Shown: one piece after another, positions 9,016 to 16,794 of the stretch
How positions within the stretch are numbered: position 1 is the first letter of the stretch
How the letters are laid out: each line of letters starts with the position of its first letter
Source of the DNA: Bradyrhizobium sp. ISRA430
GTDB lineage: Bacteria > Pseudomonadota > Alphaproteobacteria > Rhizobiales > Xanthobacteraceae
Assembly: GCF_029909975.1 (NCBI RefSeq)
Contig: NZ_CP094516.1
Coordinates: forward strand, 4,030,001 to 4,094,000
Direction: 5' to 3'
Length of the DNA stretch: 64,000 nucleotides
The notes under the pieces: generated by a model
What the model was told of the DNA's origin: nothing
Database searches by the model: none
What the model saw: only the letters and a program-made list of their open reading frames with translations
Translations under genes and position numbers: made by a program

Positions 9016-9063
9016 TTCACACGGGAGAGGTCCAAGGTTCGATCCCTTGTGCGCCCACCATTC
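9016..9063 (+). repeat. att copy 1: 3' fragment of a tRNA-Val gene
   Basis: Positions 9016-9060 match the anticodon loop, T arm and acceptor 3' strand plus CCA of tRNA-Val, without the 5' half. The T stem is of the CAAGG/CCTTG type. The 21 bp at 9043-9063 recur exactly at 14670-14690. The fragment lies just beyond the integrase and marks the right end of the island that fills the left of the window. Confidence 0.8.
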
Positions 9064-9396
9064 AGCCTCCTGAACCATACCGGGTGCGGACAATCATCGA
9101 CGCCAAGCGGTCGCTTGGTGGCCTTCGTGACGGCCCCCATCAAAATATCGAAAACAACCCCATGCAAAGTAGCCGGCGGCTGCCGGCATCACGGCTACGT
9201 CTTTTCCGAAGCAGCTTGACGCGTCGGGCAAAACAGCGGCACGATGCCATCATCCAAGGAGAGGCGCACGGCACCGGCGATCGGGCCGAGGTCGACCTCA
9301 TTGCACCCTGGATTCCCAACTCACCTGGAAACGCCTTTCGGCCGAAACCTTGCTGGCTCCTTCCGTCGGGCCGGAAACACCGCATCGTCGGCTTAA
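9064..9396. other. Gene-free islet between two tRNA-Val copies
   Basis: About 330 bp with no convincing coding frame on either strand. It is probably the remnant of an element inserted between att copies 1 and 2. Nothing in it can be assigned. Confidence 0.4.
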
Positions 9397-9470
9397 GGGC
9401 GCATAGTTCAGCGGAGAGCGTTCGCTTCACACGCGAGAGATCCATGGTTCGATCCCATGTGCGCCCACCA
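9397..9470 (+). tRNA. trnV: tRNA-Val (CAC), complete cloverleaf with encoded CCA; att copy 2
   Basis: A full cloverleaf folds by eye: acceptor GGGCGCA/TGCGCCC, D stem GTTC/GAGC, anticodon stem TTCGC/GCGAG around loop TTCACAC giving anticodon CAC (reads GTG), variable loop AGATC, T stem CATGG/CCATG, then ACCA. The D loop (AGCGGA) is one base shorter than usual, so function is likely but not certain. Its T stem differs from att copy 1 by two compensating changes. The last 30 bases plus 25 bp of downstream sequence are repeated at 10575-10629, so this copy also acted as an attachment site. Confidence 0.8.
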
Positions 9471-9495
9471 TTCAGCTTAGATTTCAAGAGTCGTT
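9441..9495 (+). repeat. 55-bp direct repeat, left copy (partner at 10575-10629)
   Basis: The 3' end of the complete tRNA-Val plus 25 bp of downstream DNA is repeated with a single mismatch (C at 9468, T at 10602). Weaker similarity continues past the 55 bp on both sides (CCCTGCCGA, GCGTGC and CATAGTC recur in order). The pair brackets a 1.1-kb islet carrying one gene. Confidence 0.85.
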
Positions 9496-9623
9496 CCCTG
9501 CCGAAGCGTGCGAATGAAATCAGACACCAGACCGTCATAGTCTCGAACGGGCCCTTGTAAGTTCAGGGCATCGTGGTGAAAGCCGCATGGTAATCGTGCG
9601 GCGGACAGAGGCCGACGGCGTCC

Positions 9624-10286
9624 TCAATCTCCTACTTGAGGCTTGCCCGAAAAGAAATTGGCCAATTCCTCGGGTGGTACCGGCGGACAAGCACCATTGA
9701 GCCCGCGAAGGACGTCACTTGGGATCGGATCGACCGGATTAGGAAGCCAAACAACAAAGTACAGGCGTCCTGGGCGATATTTTTTCGGATCGTACGCGGC
9801 TGTGGAGCTTAATGGGCCGTTCAAGTGCCCAATGAACCAAGCTTTTCCAGGTAGGGATGTAAGTCCAATTTGCGGTACCGCTGCTGCATAATTGAAGCTG
9901 ATGCCACCCCCGCGGGACGCTGTCTCAAATTTATTACTTCGATCGCCAAATTGGCCCTCGACGTTGGTGAACTCTCCGCCCCACGCGCGGAGAACAGCGT
10001 GCATAGCTGCGATCTTGACGTAGGGAGATGAGCTATTTCGAGATACCTGCACGAACTGCGCCAACAGCGCGTCTTCTATTTTTTGCCTTTCGAAGGTCGA
10101 TTTCCATCTCAGCGATCGAGCGGCAGAAAGCATCCCCCGATATTCGGCGTTAGTTACTGATCCGAACGAACACTCATCCTGCTCATGATGCAATGGTATG
10201 ACTGAAGAGAAGATGATGGTAATCAGTCCGGCAATTGGAAGCGCGAGCAGAATTGAAAGGACGATATTCTTGCGTGACCAGTTCAT
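9624..10286 (-). CDS. Membrane-anchored protein of unknown function, sole gene of the islet
   Basis: A 220-residue protein starting MNWSRKNIVLSILLALPIAG with one N-terminal transmembrane helix (about residues 8-32), so the rest is probably periplasmic. The middle is helical (KIEDALLAQFVQ, YVKIAAMHAVLRAW), and the second half contains FETASRGGGISFNYAAAVPQ and GRLYFVVWLPNPVDPIPSDV. No family recognised. Base composition is visibly lower in GC than the chromosomal genes to the right, consistent with recent transfer. It is the only gene between the two 55-bp tRNA-Val repeats. Confidence 0.7.
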   Translation of the reverse strand: MNWSRKNIVLSILLALPIAGLITIIFSSVIPLHHEQDECSFGSVTNAEYRGMLSAARSLRWKSTFERQKIEDALLAQFVQVSRNSSSPYVKIAAMHAVLRAWGGEFTNVEGQFGDRSNKFETASRGGGISFNYAAAVPQIGLTSLPGKAWFIGHLNGPLSSTAAYDPKKYRPGRLYFVVWLPNPVDPIPSDVLRGLNGACPPVPPEELANFFSGKPQVGD

Positions 10287-10517
10287 TATTCAACCTTCGC
10301 GGGAGGCTGTTAATTCATTCCTAAATCCGGAATATAGTGCGCATCAGTTGGCTTACTCGATAGCTCAATCGCCTATTTTTGGCCGCATGATCATGCTGTG
10401 CGGACAGACATAACGAGAACGCTGGTGGACCTCTCCTCATTTAAGGGAGCGCTCACTCCTTGAGTAATTTCCAAAAATCACGGTGTGCAAAACGTGTGCA
10501 GTCGTCGCCCGATCATC

Positions 10518-10545
10518 AAAATAGCCTATTACTATAGGCCGTTTT
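10518..10545. repeat. AT-rich hairpin beside att copy 3
   Basis: A perfect 6-bp stem GCCTAT/ATAGGC with loop TACT, flanked by AAAA on the left and TTTT on the right. It sits 15 bp upstream of att copy 3. It could be a rho-independent terminator or a recombinase-associated site; the sequence alone does not decide. Confidence 0.4.
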
Positions 10546-10560
10546 GAATACGCCTCCACC

Positions 10561-10629
10561 TTCACACGGAAGGGTCCATGGTTCGATCCCATGTGCGCCC
10601 ATCATTCAGCTTAGATTTCAAGAGTCGTT
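10561..10629 (+). repeat. att copy 3: tRNA-Val 3' fragment plus flank
   Basis: 10561-10604 is the 3' part of tRNA-Val from the anticodon loop, with T stem CATGG/CCATG as in the complete copy and a final ATCA instead of ACCA. 10575-10629 repeats 9441-9495. It forms the right boundary of the small islet nested in the hot spot. Confidence 0.8.
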
Positions 10630-10819
10630 GAAGGCTCCCTGCCGAGGCGTGCCGACGTCCGCTTTACCCCCGCGGGCAGAAATCAAGCAGCCGACCGACA
10701 TAGTCAGCTAAGGGCCCAAGAGTCGACACCAGGGATTTGCGATCGACCCACAACCGGGGGGCTGGTCGCCTGGAACTTCCGCGACCGGAGGCTGTTGTAG
10801 CGCACAGAGGGTCTCGTGC

Positions 10820-11944
10820 ATGGACGTGGTCGCGCACGTTCGCGGTTTGGATGCCGCTCCATCGGGCCGAATTTCTCCCGTGAACTCACACAACGAGTGG
10901 GACACGCTGGAGGAAGTGATCGTCGGAAGGCTTGAGGGTGCGGTCATCCCATCCGATCATCCGGTCGTCACCTGCAACATTCCGGGCATGGCAGCGCGTG
11001 CTCAGTCGCTGCTCGCAGGCTTTCGTTACCCAAGGATCATGATCGAACCGGCGCAGCGTGAACTTGATGGCTTTGTTGCGCTGCTACAGTCGCTGGGCAT
11101 CGTCGTAAGACGGCCGGACGCTGTCGACCACAGGAAGCGCTTCAGCACACCGGGATGGTCCTCGCGCGGCTTCTGCAATTCCTGCCCGCGCGACAGCATG
11201 CTCGTGATCGGCGACGAGATCATCGAAACCCCAATGGTTTGGCCCTGTCGCTACTTCGAGACGCAGTCTTATCGTCCGATCCTGAAAGACTATTTCCAAC
11301 GTGGCGCGCGGTGGACGAGTGCGCCCAGGCCGCAACTGTCGGACGAACTGTTCGACCCTGACTTTCGCGTTCCGAAGAAAGGCGAGCCGATCTCATACAT
11401 TCTCACCGAATTCGAACCGGTCTTTGACGCTGCCGACTTCTTTCGCTGCGGGCGCGACTTGTTCGTGACCCGCAGCAACGTCACCAATGCGTCCGGCATT
11501 GAATGGCTGCGTCGTCACCTTGGCGACGGTTATCGCATCCATGAGATTGAGAGCCGCTGTCCGAATCCAATGCACATCGACACCACCATATTGCCGCTTG
11601 GGCCCGGCAAGATTCTGATCAATCCCGAGTACATAGACGTCGACCATCTTCCGGCTGTCTTGAAAGGGTGGGACATCCTCGTAGCTCCCGAGTCCGACCC
11701 AATCACCGATCCTGTACTCAGGATCACTTCACTATGCGGGAAATGGCTCAACATGAACGTATTGATGGTCGATGAGAAGCGCGTCATCGTAGATCCGCAT
11801 CATACCGCAACGATGCGTGCGTTTGAAAATTGGGGATTCGAACCGATTCCCTGCAACTTCTTACACTATGCGGCGTTTGGTGGTGCCTTCCACTGCGCTG
11901 CTCTCGACGTCCGACGGCGTGGCACGTTGGAAAGCTACTTCTGA
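10820..11944 (+). CDS. Glycine amidinotransferase-like enzyme
   Basis: A 374-residue enzyme of the arginine:glycine amidinotransferase family (guanidino-group modifying fold). Family members move the amidino group of arginine to an amine acceptor such as glycine (giving guanidinoacetate) or lysine (AmtA in phaseolotoxin synthesis). The catalytic set is intact: Asp206 in FDAADFFRCGRD, His252 in NPMHIDTT and nucleophile Cys359 in FGGAFHCA. Other signatures are SCPRDSMLVIGDEIIETPM (122-139) and RSNVTNASG. Length is close to bacterial family members. It converges on a guanidinium exporter gene 18 bp away. The acceptor substrate cannot be told from sequence. It lies inside the tRNA-Val hot spot, so it is probably acquired. 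Confidence 0.88.
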   Translation: MDVVAHVRGLDAAPSGRISPVNSHNEWDTLEEVIVGRLEGAVIPSDHPVVTCNIPGMAARAQSLLAGFRYPRIMIEPAQRELDGFVALLQSLGIVVRRPDAVDHRKRFSTPGWSSRGFCNSCPRDSMLVIGDEIIETPMVWPCRYFETQSYRPILKDYFQRGARWTSAPRPQLSDELFDPDFRVPKKGEPISYILTEFEPVFDAADFFRCGRDLFVTRSNVTNASGIEWLRRHLGDGYRIHEIESRCPNPMHIDTTILPLGPGKILINPEYIDVDHLPAVLKGWDILVAPESDPITDPVLRITSLCGKWLNMNVLMVDEKRVIVDPHHTATMRAFENWGFEPIPCNFLHYAAFGGAFHCAALDVRRRGTLESYF

Positions 11945-11962
11945 GCCGACTTCCAACAGGCC

Positions 11963-12277
11963 TCATCGCAGCATCTTCAGTCCGATGATGCCCAAAAGAA
12001 TAAAGCCGATGCAGGCTAACCTAAGCAACGTCAGGGGCTCATTAAATAGATAGATGCCGAGCGCCGTGGTGCCAACAGCGCCAATGCCCGTCCACACCGC
12101 ATAGGCCGTACCGACCGGCAGCGACTTAAGGGCGAGTCCGAGGAACCCAAGGCTGGCCGCCATAGCGACGACCGTGCCGATTGTTGGCAAAAGGCGCGCG
12201 AAGCCTTCCGTGAATTTGAGGCCGATCGCCCAGGCGATTTCGCACAGGCCAGCAATGAGCAGAAAGAGCCAGGCCAT
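11963..12277 (-). CDS. gdx: SMR transporter, Gdx/SugE-type guanidinium exporter
   Basis: A 104-residue small multidrug resistance protein with four transmembrane helices. It matches the SugE/Gdx subgroup rather than EmrE/QacE: Glu13 in AGLCEIAWAIGLKFT, then LKSLPVGTAYAVWTGIGAVG and the end GFILLGIIGLK. Characterised Gdx proteins work as antiparallel dimers that exchange guanidinium for protons. Convergent with the amidinotransferase gene. No guanidine riboswitch (ykkC or mini-ykkC type) is obvious in the 200 bp upstream. The start ATG at 12277 has only a weak TAGG upstream. Confidence 0.88.
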   Translation of the reverse strand: MAWLFLLIAGLCEIAWAIGLKFTEGFARLLPTIGTVVAMAASLGFLGLALKSLPVGTAYAVWTGIGAVGTTALGIYLFNEPLTLLRLACIGFILLGIIGLKMLR

Positions 12278-12479
12278 GGGAATACCTAAAATGCTTGAAC
12301 CACGAGCAATCTCTCTCTTTCGATATGCTCCAAATCAATGCTTTGAAAATCTGCAGTAGGCATCGGGGCAAGCTGTCCCAAAGAGATCGAGCATTGCTCC
12401 CAATGCCGTCTTGGTCGCCCTGCGTAATTTCAACGCCGCATGCTAACGGCCTTACTGACGGGCTTGATGGGCGCCGGAT

Positions 12480-13343
12480 TCATGTTCCACTGTTTGCTGA
12501 GGCTCGGTCGATCGCGTCAAACTCGGTCTCACTCAAGCGCCAGGCGAGTGCATCGAGATTGGCCCTGGCGTGATGAGGTTTGGTCGCGCCGGGGATGGGG
12601 ATCACGCGACTGTCGCGCGCCAACAGCCAGTTCAGCGCGACCTGACTGATGCTGGCGTCGTGCGCGCGGGCAATTTCGGCGAGACACGTCAGCAGCGCTT
12701 TCGTGCCCCTGCTGTCCGACGGCCGCGTGAGGCGGCCAGACGCAAGGGGAAAATACGCGACCAGTGCCACATCGAGCTCACGGCAGGCTTCGAGCACGCC
12801 ATTTGTTTCCGCTCCTCGTCGGAGCAGGCTGTAGTTGACCTGATTGGCGGCGAGCGGAACGCCTGCCCTTGCGAGGTGATCGGCGATGCGGCGCATCTGG
12901 TCCGCATTGAAGTTTGCCACGCCGACCGCGCGTGCCTTGCCGGACTTCACCGCTTCGACGAGCCCTTCGGCGAACCCTCCCACGTCGATCAGGGGCAACG
13001 GATAATGGACATAGTACAGATCGATTGTCTTGAGGCCCAGGCGCGCAAGCGAACCGTCCAGCGCGCTCATCAGGCGGCGCGGCGAGGTTCGGCCCGGAAA
13101 GGGAAGGAATTTCGATGCTATCACCGCGCGTGTGGGACCTGCGCGCAAGCAGTCGCCCACGACGCGCTCCGAGAAATAGATCTCAGCGGTGTCGATCATG
13201 CACGGGCCAGCGTCGTGAATGGTCCTGTATGTTTCCAACACGGCCCCACGATCGGCACGCCGCCACTTGTTCGTGCCGATGCCCAAGGGCAGCACATGGA
13301 TGCCGGTTCGACCCAAGGGCCGCGTATCATGATCTGCGGGCAT
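12480..13343 (-). CDS. Aldo/keto reductase
   Basis: A 287-residue NAD(P)H-dependent oxidoreductase with a TIM-barrel fold. The catalytic tetrad is Asp51 and Tyr56 (DTAEIYFSE), Lys78 (IASKF) and His113 (YYVHYP). C-terminal cofactor loop elements are seen in VIPIPGATKPHHARANLDAL. The protein resembles the plant/fungal-type bacterial AKRs; the substrate is unknown. Single gene on the minus strand, between the exporter gene and the exported-protein gene. Confidence 0.88.
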   Translation of the reverse strand: MPADHDTRPLGRTGIHVLPLGIGTNKWRRADRGAVLETYRTIHDAGPCMIDTAEIYFSERVVGDCLRAGPTRAVIASKFLPFPGRTSPRRLMSALDGSLARLGLKTIDLYYVHYPLPLIDVGGFAEGLVEAVKSGKARAVGVANFNADQMRRIADHLARAGVPLAANQVNYSLLRRGAETNGVLEACRELDVALVAYFPLASGRLTRPSDSRGTKALLTCLAEIARAHDASISQVALNWLLARDSRVIPIPGATKPHHARANLDALAWRLSETEFDAIDRASANSGT

Positions 13344-13471
13344 CGCTGGACCTCACACAAGGAGAAAGCGCCGTTGGCTGGTTGGCGTAATGGCGCTGGC
13401 GTTTCAAGGTTACGCCGTAGCGACTCTGGCCGCATCATCTTCTGCGGCTACGTCCTGCCGGCGCGCACGTC

Positions 13472-13501
13472 AAAAAGGCGGCCGCTCGGGCCGCCTTTTT
13501 C
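13472..13501 (-). terminator. Rho-independent terminator
   Basis: A GC-rich stem of GGCGGCC paired with GGCCGCC around a short loop, with A5 on one side and T5 on the other, so it can work in both directions. It lies 22 bp past the stop of the exported-protein gene at 13524-13997. Confidence 0.8.
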
Positions 13502-13523
13502 CTCGTCTTCGCGTCGAAAGGGA

Positions 13524-13997
13524 TTACTGGCAGGGATGTAGCCGGCCGTCCGGACCCTTGAACATGGTGCCGGGCGTGCAGGCAAGGCTGTTGTGGGCGG
13601 CGTAGGTCTTCCAGTCGCGACCGCCATAGCCGTAGCCATAGTAGTTGTAGTTGCTATTGTCGAAGGCTCGGAAGGGGGCAGTTGCGATCGCCCCCGCGGT
13701 CGCGACGGCGCCGCCCACGACATTGCCGGCTACCGCAGCGGGCCCGGCAGGCCTGCGATACACTGTCCCGCTCGGCAAGGCAGCGTTGGCGTTACGGATC
13801 CGCTGGCTGCGGTAGGTCGCGTGACGCTGAACGTGGCGCTGGCCTTTAGCGAGAGTTTGGGATCCCGTGGTCTGGGCCTGAGTATGCCTCGCACCCTTGG
13901 CCATTGTACCCTCGGCCATCGCCGGGCTCGCGAGCGCGGAGACGACAATGGCCGCGGTGCCGAGGATGGCAAGACTTGCAGTCTTCAGTCCTGTCAT
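13524..13997 (-). CDS. Small exported protein, unknown function
   Basis: 157 residues from ATG 13997, preceded by GGGAG. A Sec signal peptide (MTGLKTASLAILGTAAIVVS, cleavage near ASPAMA-EG) is followed by a basic, Gln/Thr/His-rich stretch, an Ala/Gly-rich hydrophobic run (VAGNVVGGAVATAGAIA), a Tyr/Asn/Gly-rich patch (YNYYGYGYGG) and a C-terminus with two Cys (LACTPGTMFKGPDGRLHPCQ) that could form a disulfide. Proteins of this style are common in Bradyrhizobium and have no known function. An ATG 14 codons upstream is less likely because it would bury the signal peptide. Confidence 0.7.
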   Translation of the reverse strand: MTGLKTASLAILGTAAIVVSALASPAMAEGTMAKGARHTQAQTTGSQTLAKGQRHVQRHATYRSQRIRNANAALPSGTVYRRPAGPAAVAGNVVGGAVATAGAIATAPFRAFDNSNYNYYGYGYGGRDWKTYAAHNSLACTPGTMFKGPDGRLHPCQ

Positions 13998-14039
13998 TTG
14001 GACGCTCCCTTTTCTGTGATTTGTGACCGAGGCAAGCAC

Positions 14040-14667
14040 CGAGGACCGACGGATGTTCCGCGCCGCTTCTCAAACCGATGTGATCGAGCACTTCAGTTTC
14101 CGGGAACTTGGGGAAGTCCGCTCAGGCGGCACAAGCTGACAAAATGTTCAGTAGGTTCTCTGGAGGAGGATGGCGGCTTCGGGGGTCAAAGGCGCATCGA
14201 GGAACCCAGCGGGTTGGATCCCCTTCACCCGCAACAGCGGACCTCAACGAGCCTCACTCTCAACGAGCCTCACTGCGGCCAATCCTTGTAGAGCGTGATG
14301 CCGATCATGATCAGCGAGCCGATTGCGACCGCCACCGGACAGATAAACGGCAGCTCTTCCAGCACGCCAATAACGACCGCCCGGACGCGGAGAGTTCTCT
14401 TCATATGCGCAAAGCGCCAGCCTGCCGCACCCATCGGACATCTCCGGTTGGCCCCCAGCAGTGGTGGTCTCACTCTTCAGCGCGAAGCGATCTTCGGCTA
14501 TTGCCCATTCGGATGTATCTCTAGATCAAGGTGAAGGAACCCTTGCACGTCTCGCGTCGGCGTTGCTCTCAGACGGCGACGTTGAAGCCGACTTGGCTGC
14601 ATCCCGGCCTTGGGCCAACTATGTACAGGAGACGAGACTGTCGGCATCGGGTAATGGCGCCAGCTTT
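14040..14667. other. Mostly gene-free stretch before att copy 4
   Basis: About 630 bp with no strong gene apart from the possible 44-residue membrane peptide at 14270-14404. The DNA has the look of eroded island end. No tRNA or repeat other than att copy 4 was seen. Confidence 0.4.
14270..14404 (-). CDS. Possible 44-residue membrane peptide
   Basis: From ATG 14404: a basic N-terminus (MKRTLRVRAVVIG) then one hydrophobic helix (ICPVAVAIGSLIMIGITLY) ending KDWPQ. This looks like a genuine single-span small membrane protein. There is no convincing ribosome binding site upstream and no homologue I recognise, so the call is tentative. Confidence 0.35.
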   Translation of the reverse strand: MKRTLRVRAVVIGVLEELPFICPVAVAIGSLIMIGITLYKDWPQ

Positions 14668-14690
14668 GCTCCCTTGTGCGCCCACCATTC
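14668..14690 (+). repeat. att copy 4: tRNA-Val 3' remnant, chromosomal edge of the hot spot
   Basis: 14670-14690 is identical to 9043-9063 (T-stem 3' strand of the CCTTG type, acceptor strand, CCA, then TTC). It marks the likely right end of the accessory region; ordinary chromosomal genes start with the GreA-family gene at 14755-15243. Confidence 0.75.
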
Positions 14691-14754
14691 CTGACCAGCT
14701 CTTTAACGCCGGCGTCGTCATCGTCCGCGCAAGGCAATCACCGCAAGCGCATCG

Positions 14755-15243
14755 CTACGCAATCGACAGAATCTCGACCTCCTGATTGCCCGAACCGGCG
14801 ACGTCGCCGACGGCTTTGCCGATCAGGGATTTTGCGACCGGAGAGACGAAGGAGATCGACCCGGCCTTTGGGTCCGCTTCATCCTCGCCGACGATGCGAT
14901 ACGTCTGCACGCGGCCGTCAGCCCGGCTGAACGTCACCGTGCTTCCGAAGGCAACGGTATCGGTCGACGCTGGATGGGGAATCACCTGGGCGGTGCGGAG
15001 CCTCTCGACGAAATAGCGCACGTCACGCAAGGGGACCGCCGACTGCCGGCGTTTTTCATTGACGTCTTCGATCTGCTGCGCGGCCTCATAGGCCTCGCGT
15101 GCTTGGCGAAGCTGCAGCTCCAAGGCCTGCAATCCCGATTGCGTCACCAGGTTGGGATGAGGCGAAATCGGGCGATCCGGCAACAGCGTCTCGGACGCGG
15201 TTTCGGCACTCTCTTCTTTGGTAAAGGCGACGCTCAATTCCAA
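14755..15243 (-). CDS. GreA/GreB-family transcript cleavage factor
   Basis: 162 residues: an N-terminal coiled-coil domain (residues about 30-80, LQALELQLRQAREAYEAAQQ and the following stretch) and the C-terminal FKBP-like GreA/B domain (VAFGSTVTFSRADGRVQTYR, then IVGEDEADPKAGSISFVSP and SLIGKAVGD). Gre factors enter the RNA polymerase secondary channel and stimulate cleavage of backtracked RNA. The probable start is a TTG at 15243 with GGGGT upstream. The coiled-coil tip is diverged, so it may be a Gre-like variant rather than the main GreA. Confidence 0.85.
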   Translation of the reverse strand: MELSVAFTKEESAETASETLLPDRPISPHPNLVTQSGLQALELQLRQAREAYEAAQQIEDVNEKRRQSAVPLRDVRYFVERLRTAQVIPHPASTDTVAFGSTVTFSRADGRVQTYRIVGEDEADPKAGSISFVSPVAKSLIGKAVGDVAGSGNQEVEILSIA

Positions 15244-15278
15244 GACCCCATCGACTGCTTTTGGGGATTGTAGCGAAC

Positions 15279-15764
15279 CTAGATCTCGAGGTCGACGTAT
15301 CGGCGCAGCTTGAAGACGATATCGGGCAGCGCTTGACGGAACCGTGTCGCGTCCCGGAACGTGGTCGAGAACGGCGCGAACGTGATCATGGCGTTCCAGT
15401 TCCGGTAGCCGTAGACCGTGATGGAGACACCGGACGCCGGAAAACCTTCTATCTTGCGCAACTCGCCGAGCACGAGATCGGCAATCGCTTCCGCAGGCAG
15501 CCGCCGCTTGCCGCCCGGTTGCGTCACGATTTGAGCCGGCGGCTCGATCAGTTTCGCGGGCGCAACTGCGCCATTGGACGCATCCTCGCGCCTCGGTGGC
15601 ACCGCGTCAGCGATTTGCGCCGCCACCGCTTCCAGGCCATTCGTCGGCGCTGTTGGCGGGGCTTCGTCGAGAGGAGGCGGTTCGACGTTGTCCGCGCGCT
15701 TGCCGCCCCCCAGGATGCTGCTGATCATCGCCACAAGGCCAGCATCCTTCGCATCATCACTCAT
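15279..15764 (-). CDS. Conserved hypothetical protein
   Basis: 161 residues, no known family recognised. The N-terminal third (to about residue 85) is Pro/Ala-rich and looks disordered. The C-terminal domain (LPAEAIADLVLGELRKIEGF, SGVSITVYGYRNWNAMITFA, RQALPDIVFKLRRYVDLE) looks folded, alpha/beta. It ends 35 bp before the start of the Gre-family gene on the same strand, so they may share a transcript. Confidence 0.7.
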   Translation of the reverse strand: MSDDAKDAGLVAMISSILGGGKRADNVEPPPLDEAPPTAPTNGLEAVAAQIADAVPPRREDASNGAVAPAKLIEPPAQIVTQPGGKRRLPAEAIADLVLGELRKIEGFPASGVSITVYGYRNWNAMITFAPFSTTFRDATRFRQALPDIVFKLRRYVDLEI

Positions 15765-15898
15765 AACCGTCCCCTGGGCTTTGGCCTACTTTAGCACCGC
15801 GAGCGTAGACCGCCGCAAGGTATGCAGATCTGCATCTGACAAAGCTCTCCAAACCCGCGCTCTGACGCTCGATCGCGCCGGCGCCGTTGCACGATCCG

Positions 15899-16252
15899 CT
15901 ACCGCTTATCGAACGGAATGTAGTGCTGGTACTGCCTCGGTACCGAGCTGCGATAGCGCGCCGGAACGGTGCCAGTGTCGATCGAATGATCGATCTCCTG
16001 CCGCAGCGTCATCTTCTTCTTCGCCGGCTTCTTCTCGGCGCTTTTCTTCGCACCGGTCGAAGGGCTTGAAGAGTCAGTGGTTGCGCTCGGCGGCGTCGCT
16101 GCCGCCGGCGCGGAGGTCGCCGCCGGTGCCGTGGTGGCCGCATCTGCCGGTGCAGTACCGCCCGCGGCAGGTGCGCTCTGAGCCAGCGCGATCGGGGCTT
16201 GCAGAACGAGGGCCAGCGCTGCCGTCGCGGCGAACAAATATGATTTTTGCAT
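15899..16252 (-). CDS. Exported Ala/Thr/Pro-rich protein
   Basis: 117 residues from ATG 16252, with GGAGG eight bases upstream; the longer frame to 16315 has no such site. Signal peptide MQKSYLFAATAALALVLQAP, cleavage near IALAQ. Then comes a low-complexity Ala/Thr/Pro/Ser linker, a Lys-rich patch (AKKSAEKKPAKKK), and a conserved-looking C-terminus (TLRQEIDHSIDTGTVPARYR, then QYQHYIPFDK). Periplasmic, function unknown. Confidence 0.75.
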   Translation of the reverse strand: MQKSYLFAATAALALVLQAPIALAQSAPAAGGTAPADAATTAPAATSAPAAATPPSATTDSSSPSTGAKKSAEKKPAKKKMTLRQEIDHSIDTGTVPARYRSSVPRQYQHYIPFDKR

Positions 16253-16509
16253 CAGAGCCTCCAAATGCCTGATCCGAGTGAGGGAAGCGTAGTCCCGCGG
16301 GATCAGCAAGTGCAAGCCGGGTCAGGATGGGCCGGAACCCGCACGCGAACTGTGCCCGAGATCACATAGCCGGGCCCCGCCTGCGTCATGATGGGCGTCA
16401 CATCTGAACGCACCGGGCTCCGCGCGCAACAAAGAAGGTAAGACCGTGCATCGGGCGAGCCCCGGAAACGCTGACATGGCCCGCCAACCCGTACCCGAAG
16501 GAGATTGAA

Positions 16510-16740
16510 ATGCGTCGTACCGTCCTGACCCTCGCGTCATTCGCTACGCTGCTTGCCGCGACATTCTCGGCGCCGGCACAAGCCGCAAACGACAGATACT
16601 GCCTGCAGGGCCGTAGCTGGGGCTATCCCGGTAACTGCCAGTTTGTCAGCTATCAGCAGTGTCTCGCCGCAGCCTCCGGTACGTCTTCCTATTGCGGCAT
16701 CAATCCGCACTACGCGTTCGCGCAGCGCTACTCCTACTGA
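16510..16740 (+). CDS. DUF3551 small exported protein
   Basis: 76 residues with a strong GAAGGAG ribosome binding site. Signal peptide to about residue 25 (ASFATLLAATFSAPAQAA). The mature part NDRYCLQGRSWGYPGNCQF followed by SYQQCLAAASG and YCGINPHYAF carries the spaced Cys residues typical of DUF3551, a family abundant in Bradyrhizobium. Probably periplasmic with two disulfides; no function known. Confidence 0.85.
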   Translation: MRRTVLTLASFATLLAATFSAPAQAANDRYCLQGRSWGYPGNCQFVSYQQCLAAASGTSSYCGINPHYAFAQRYSY

Positions 16741-16794
16741 TGATGCAGCGGCGTGCGCTCGCGAGCCTTCGCGCGCGCCACACGTCTTGCCGCC

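Noticed and set aside
9064..9396. Possible transposase remnant between the first two tRNA-Val copies
   Set aside because: A plus-strand frame shows a weak resemblance to a transposase tail, but no catalytic motif or terminal inverted repeat could be found.
12278..12480. Guanidine riboswitch upstream of the gdx-type gene
   Set aside because: I looked for ykkC-type or paired ACGR-loop hairpins in the 200 bp upstream and found none convincing. A covariance-model search would be decisive.
1..14690. Complete prophage in the left region
   Set aside because: No capsid, terminase, tail or lysis genes are seen. The integrase, toxin-antitoxin and fragments fit a genomic island end.
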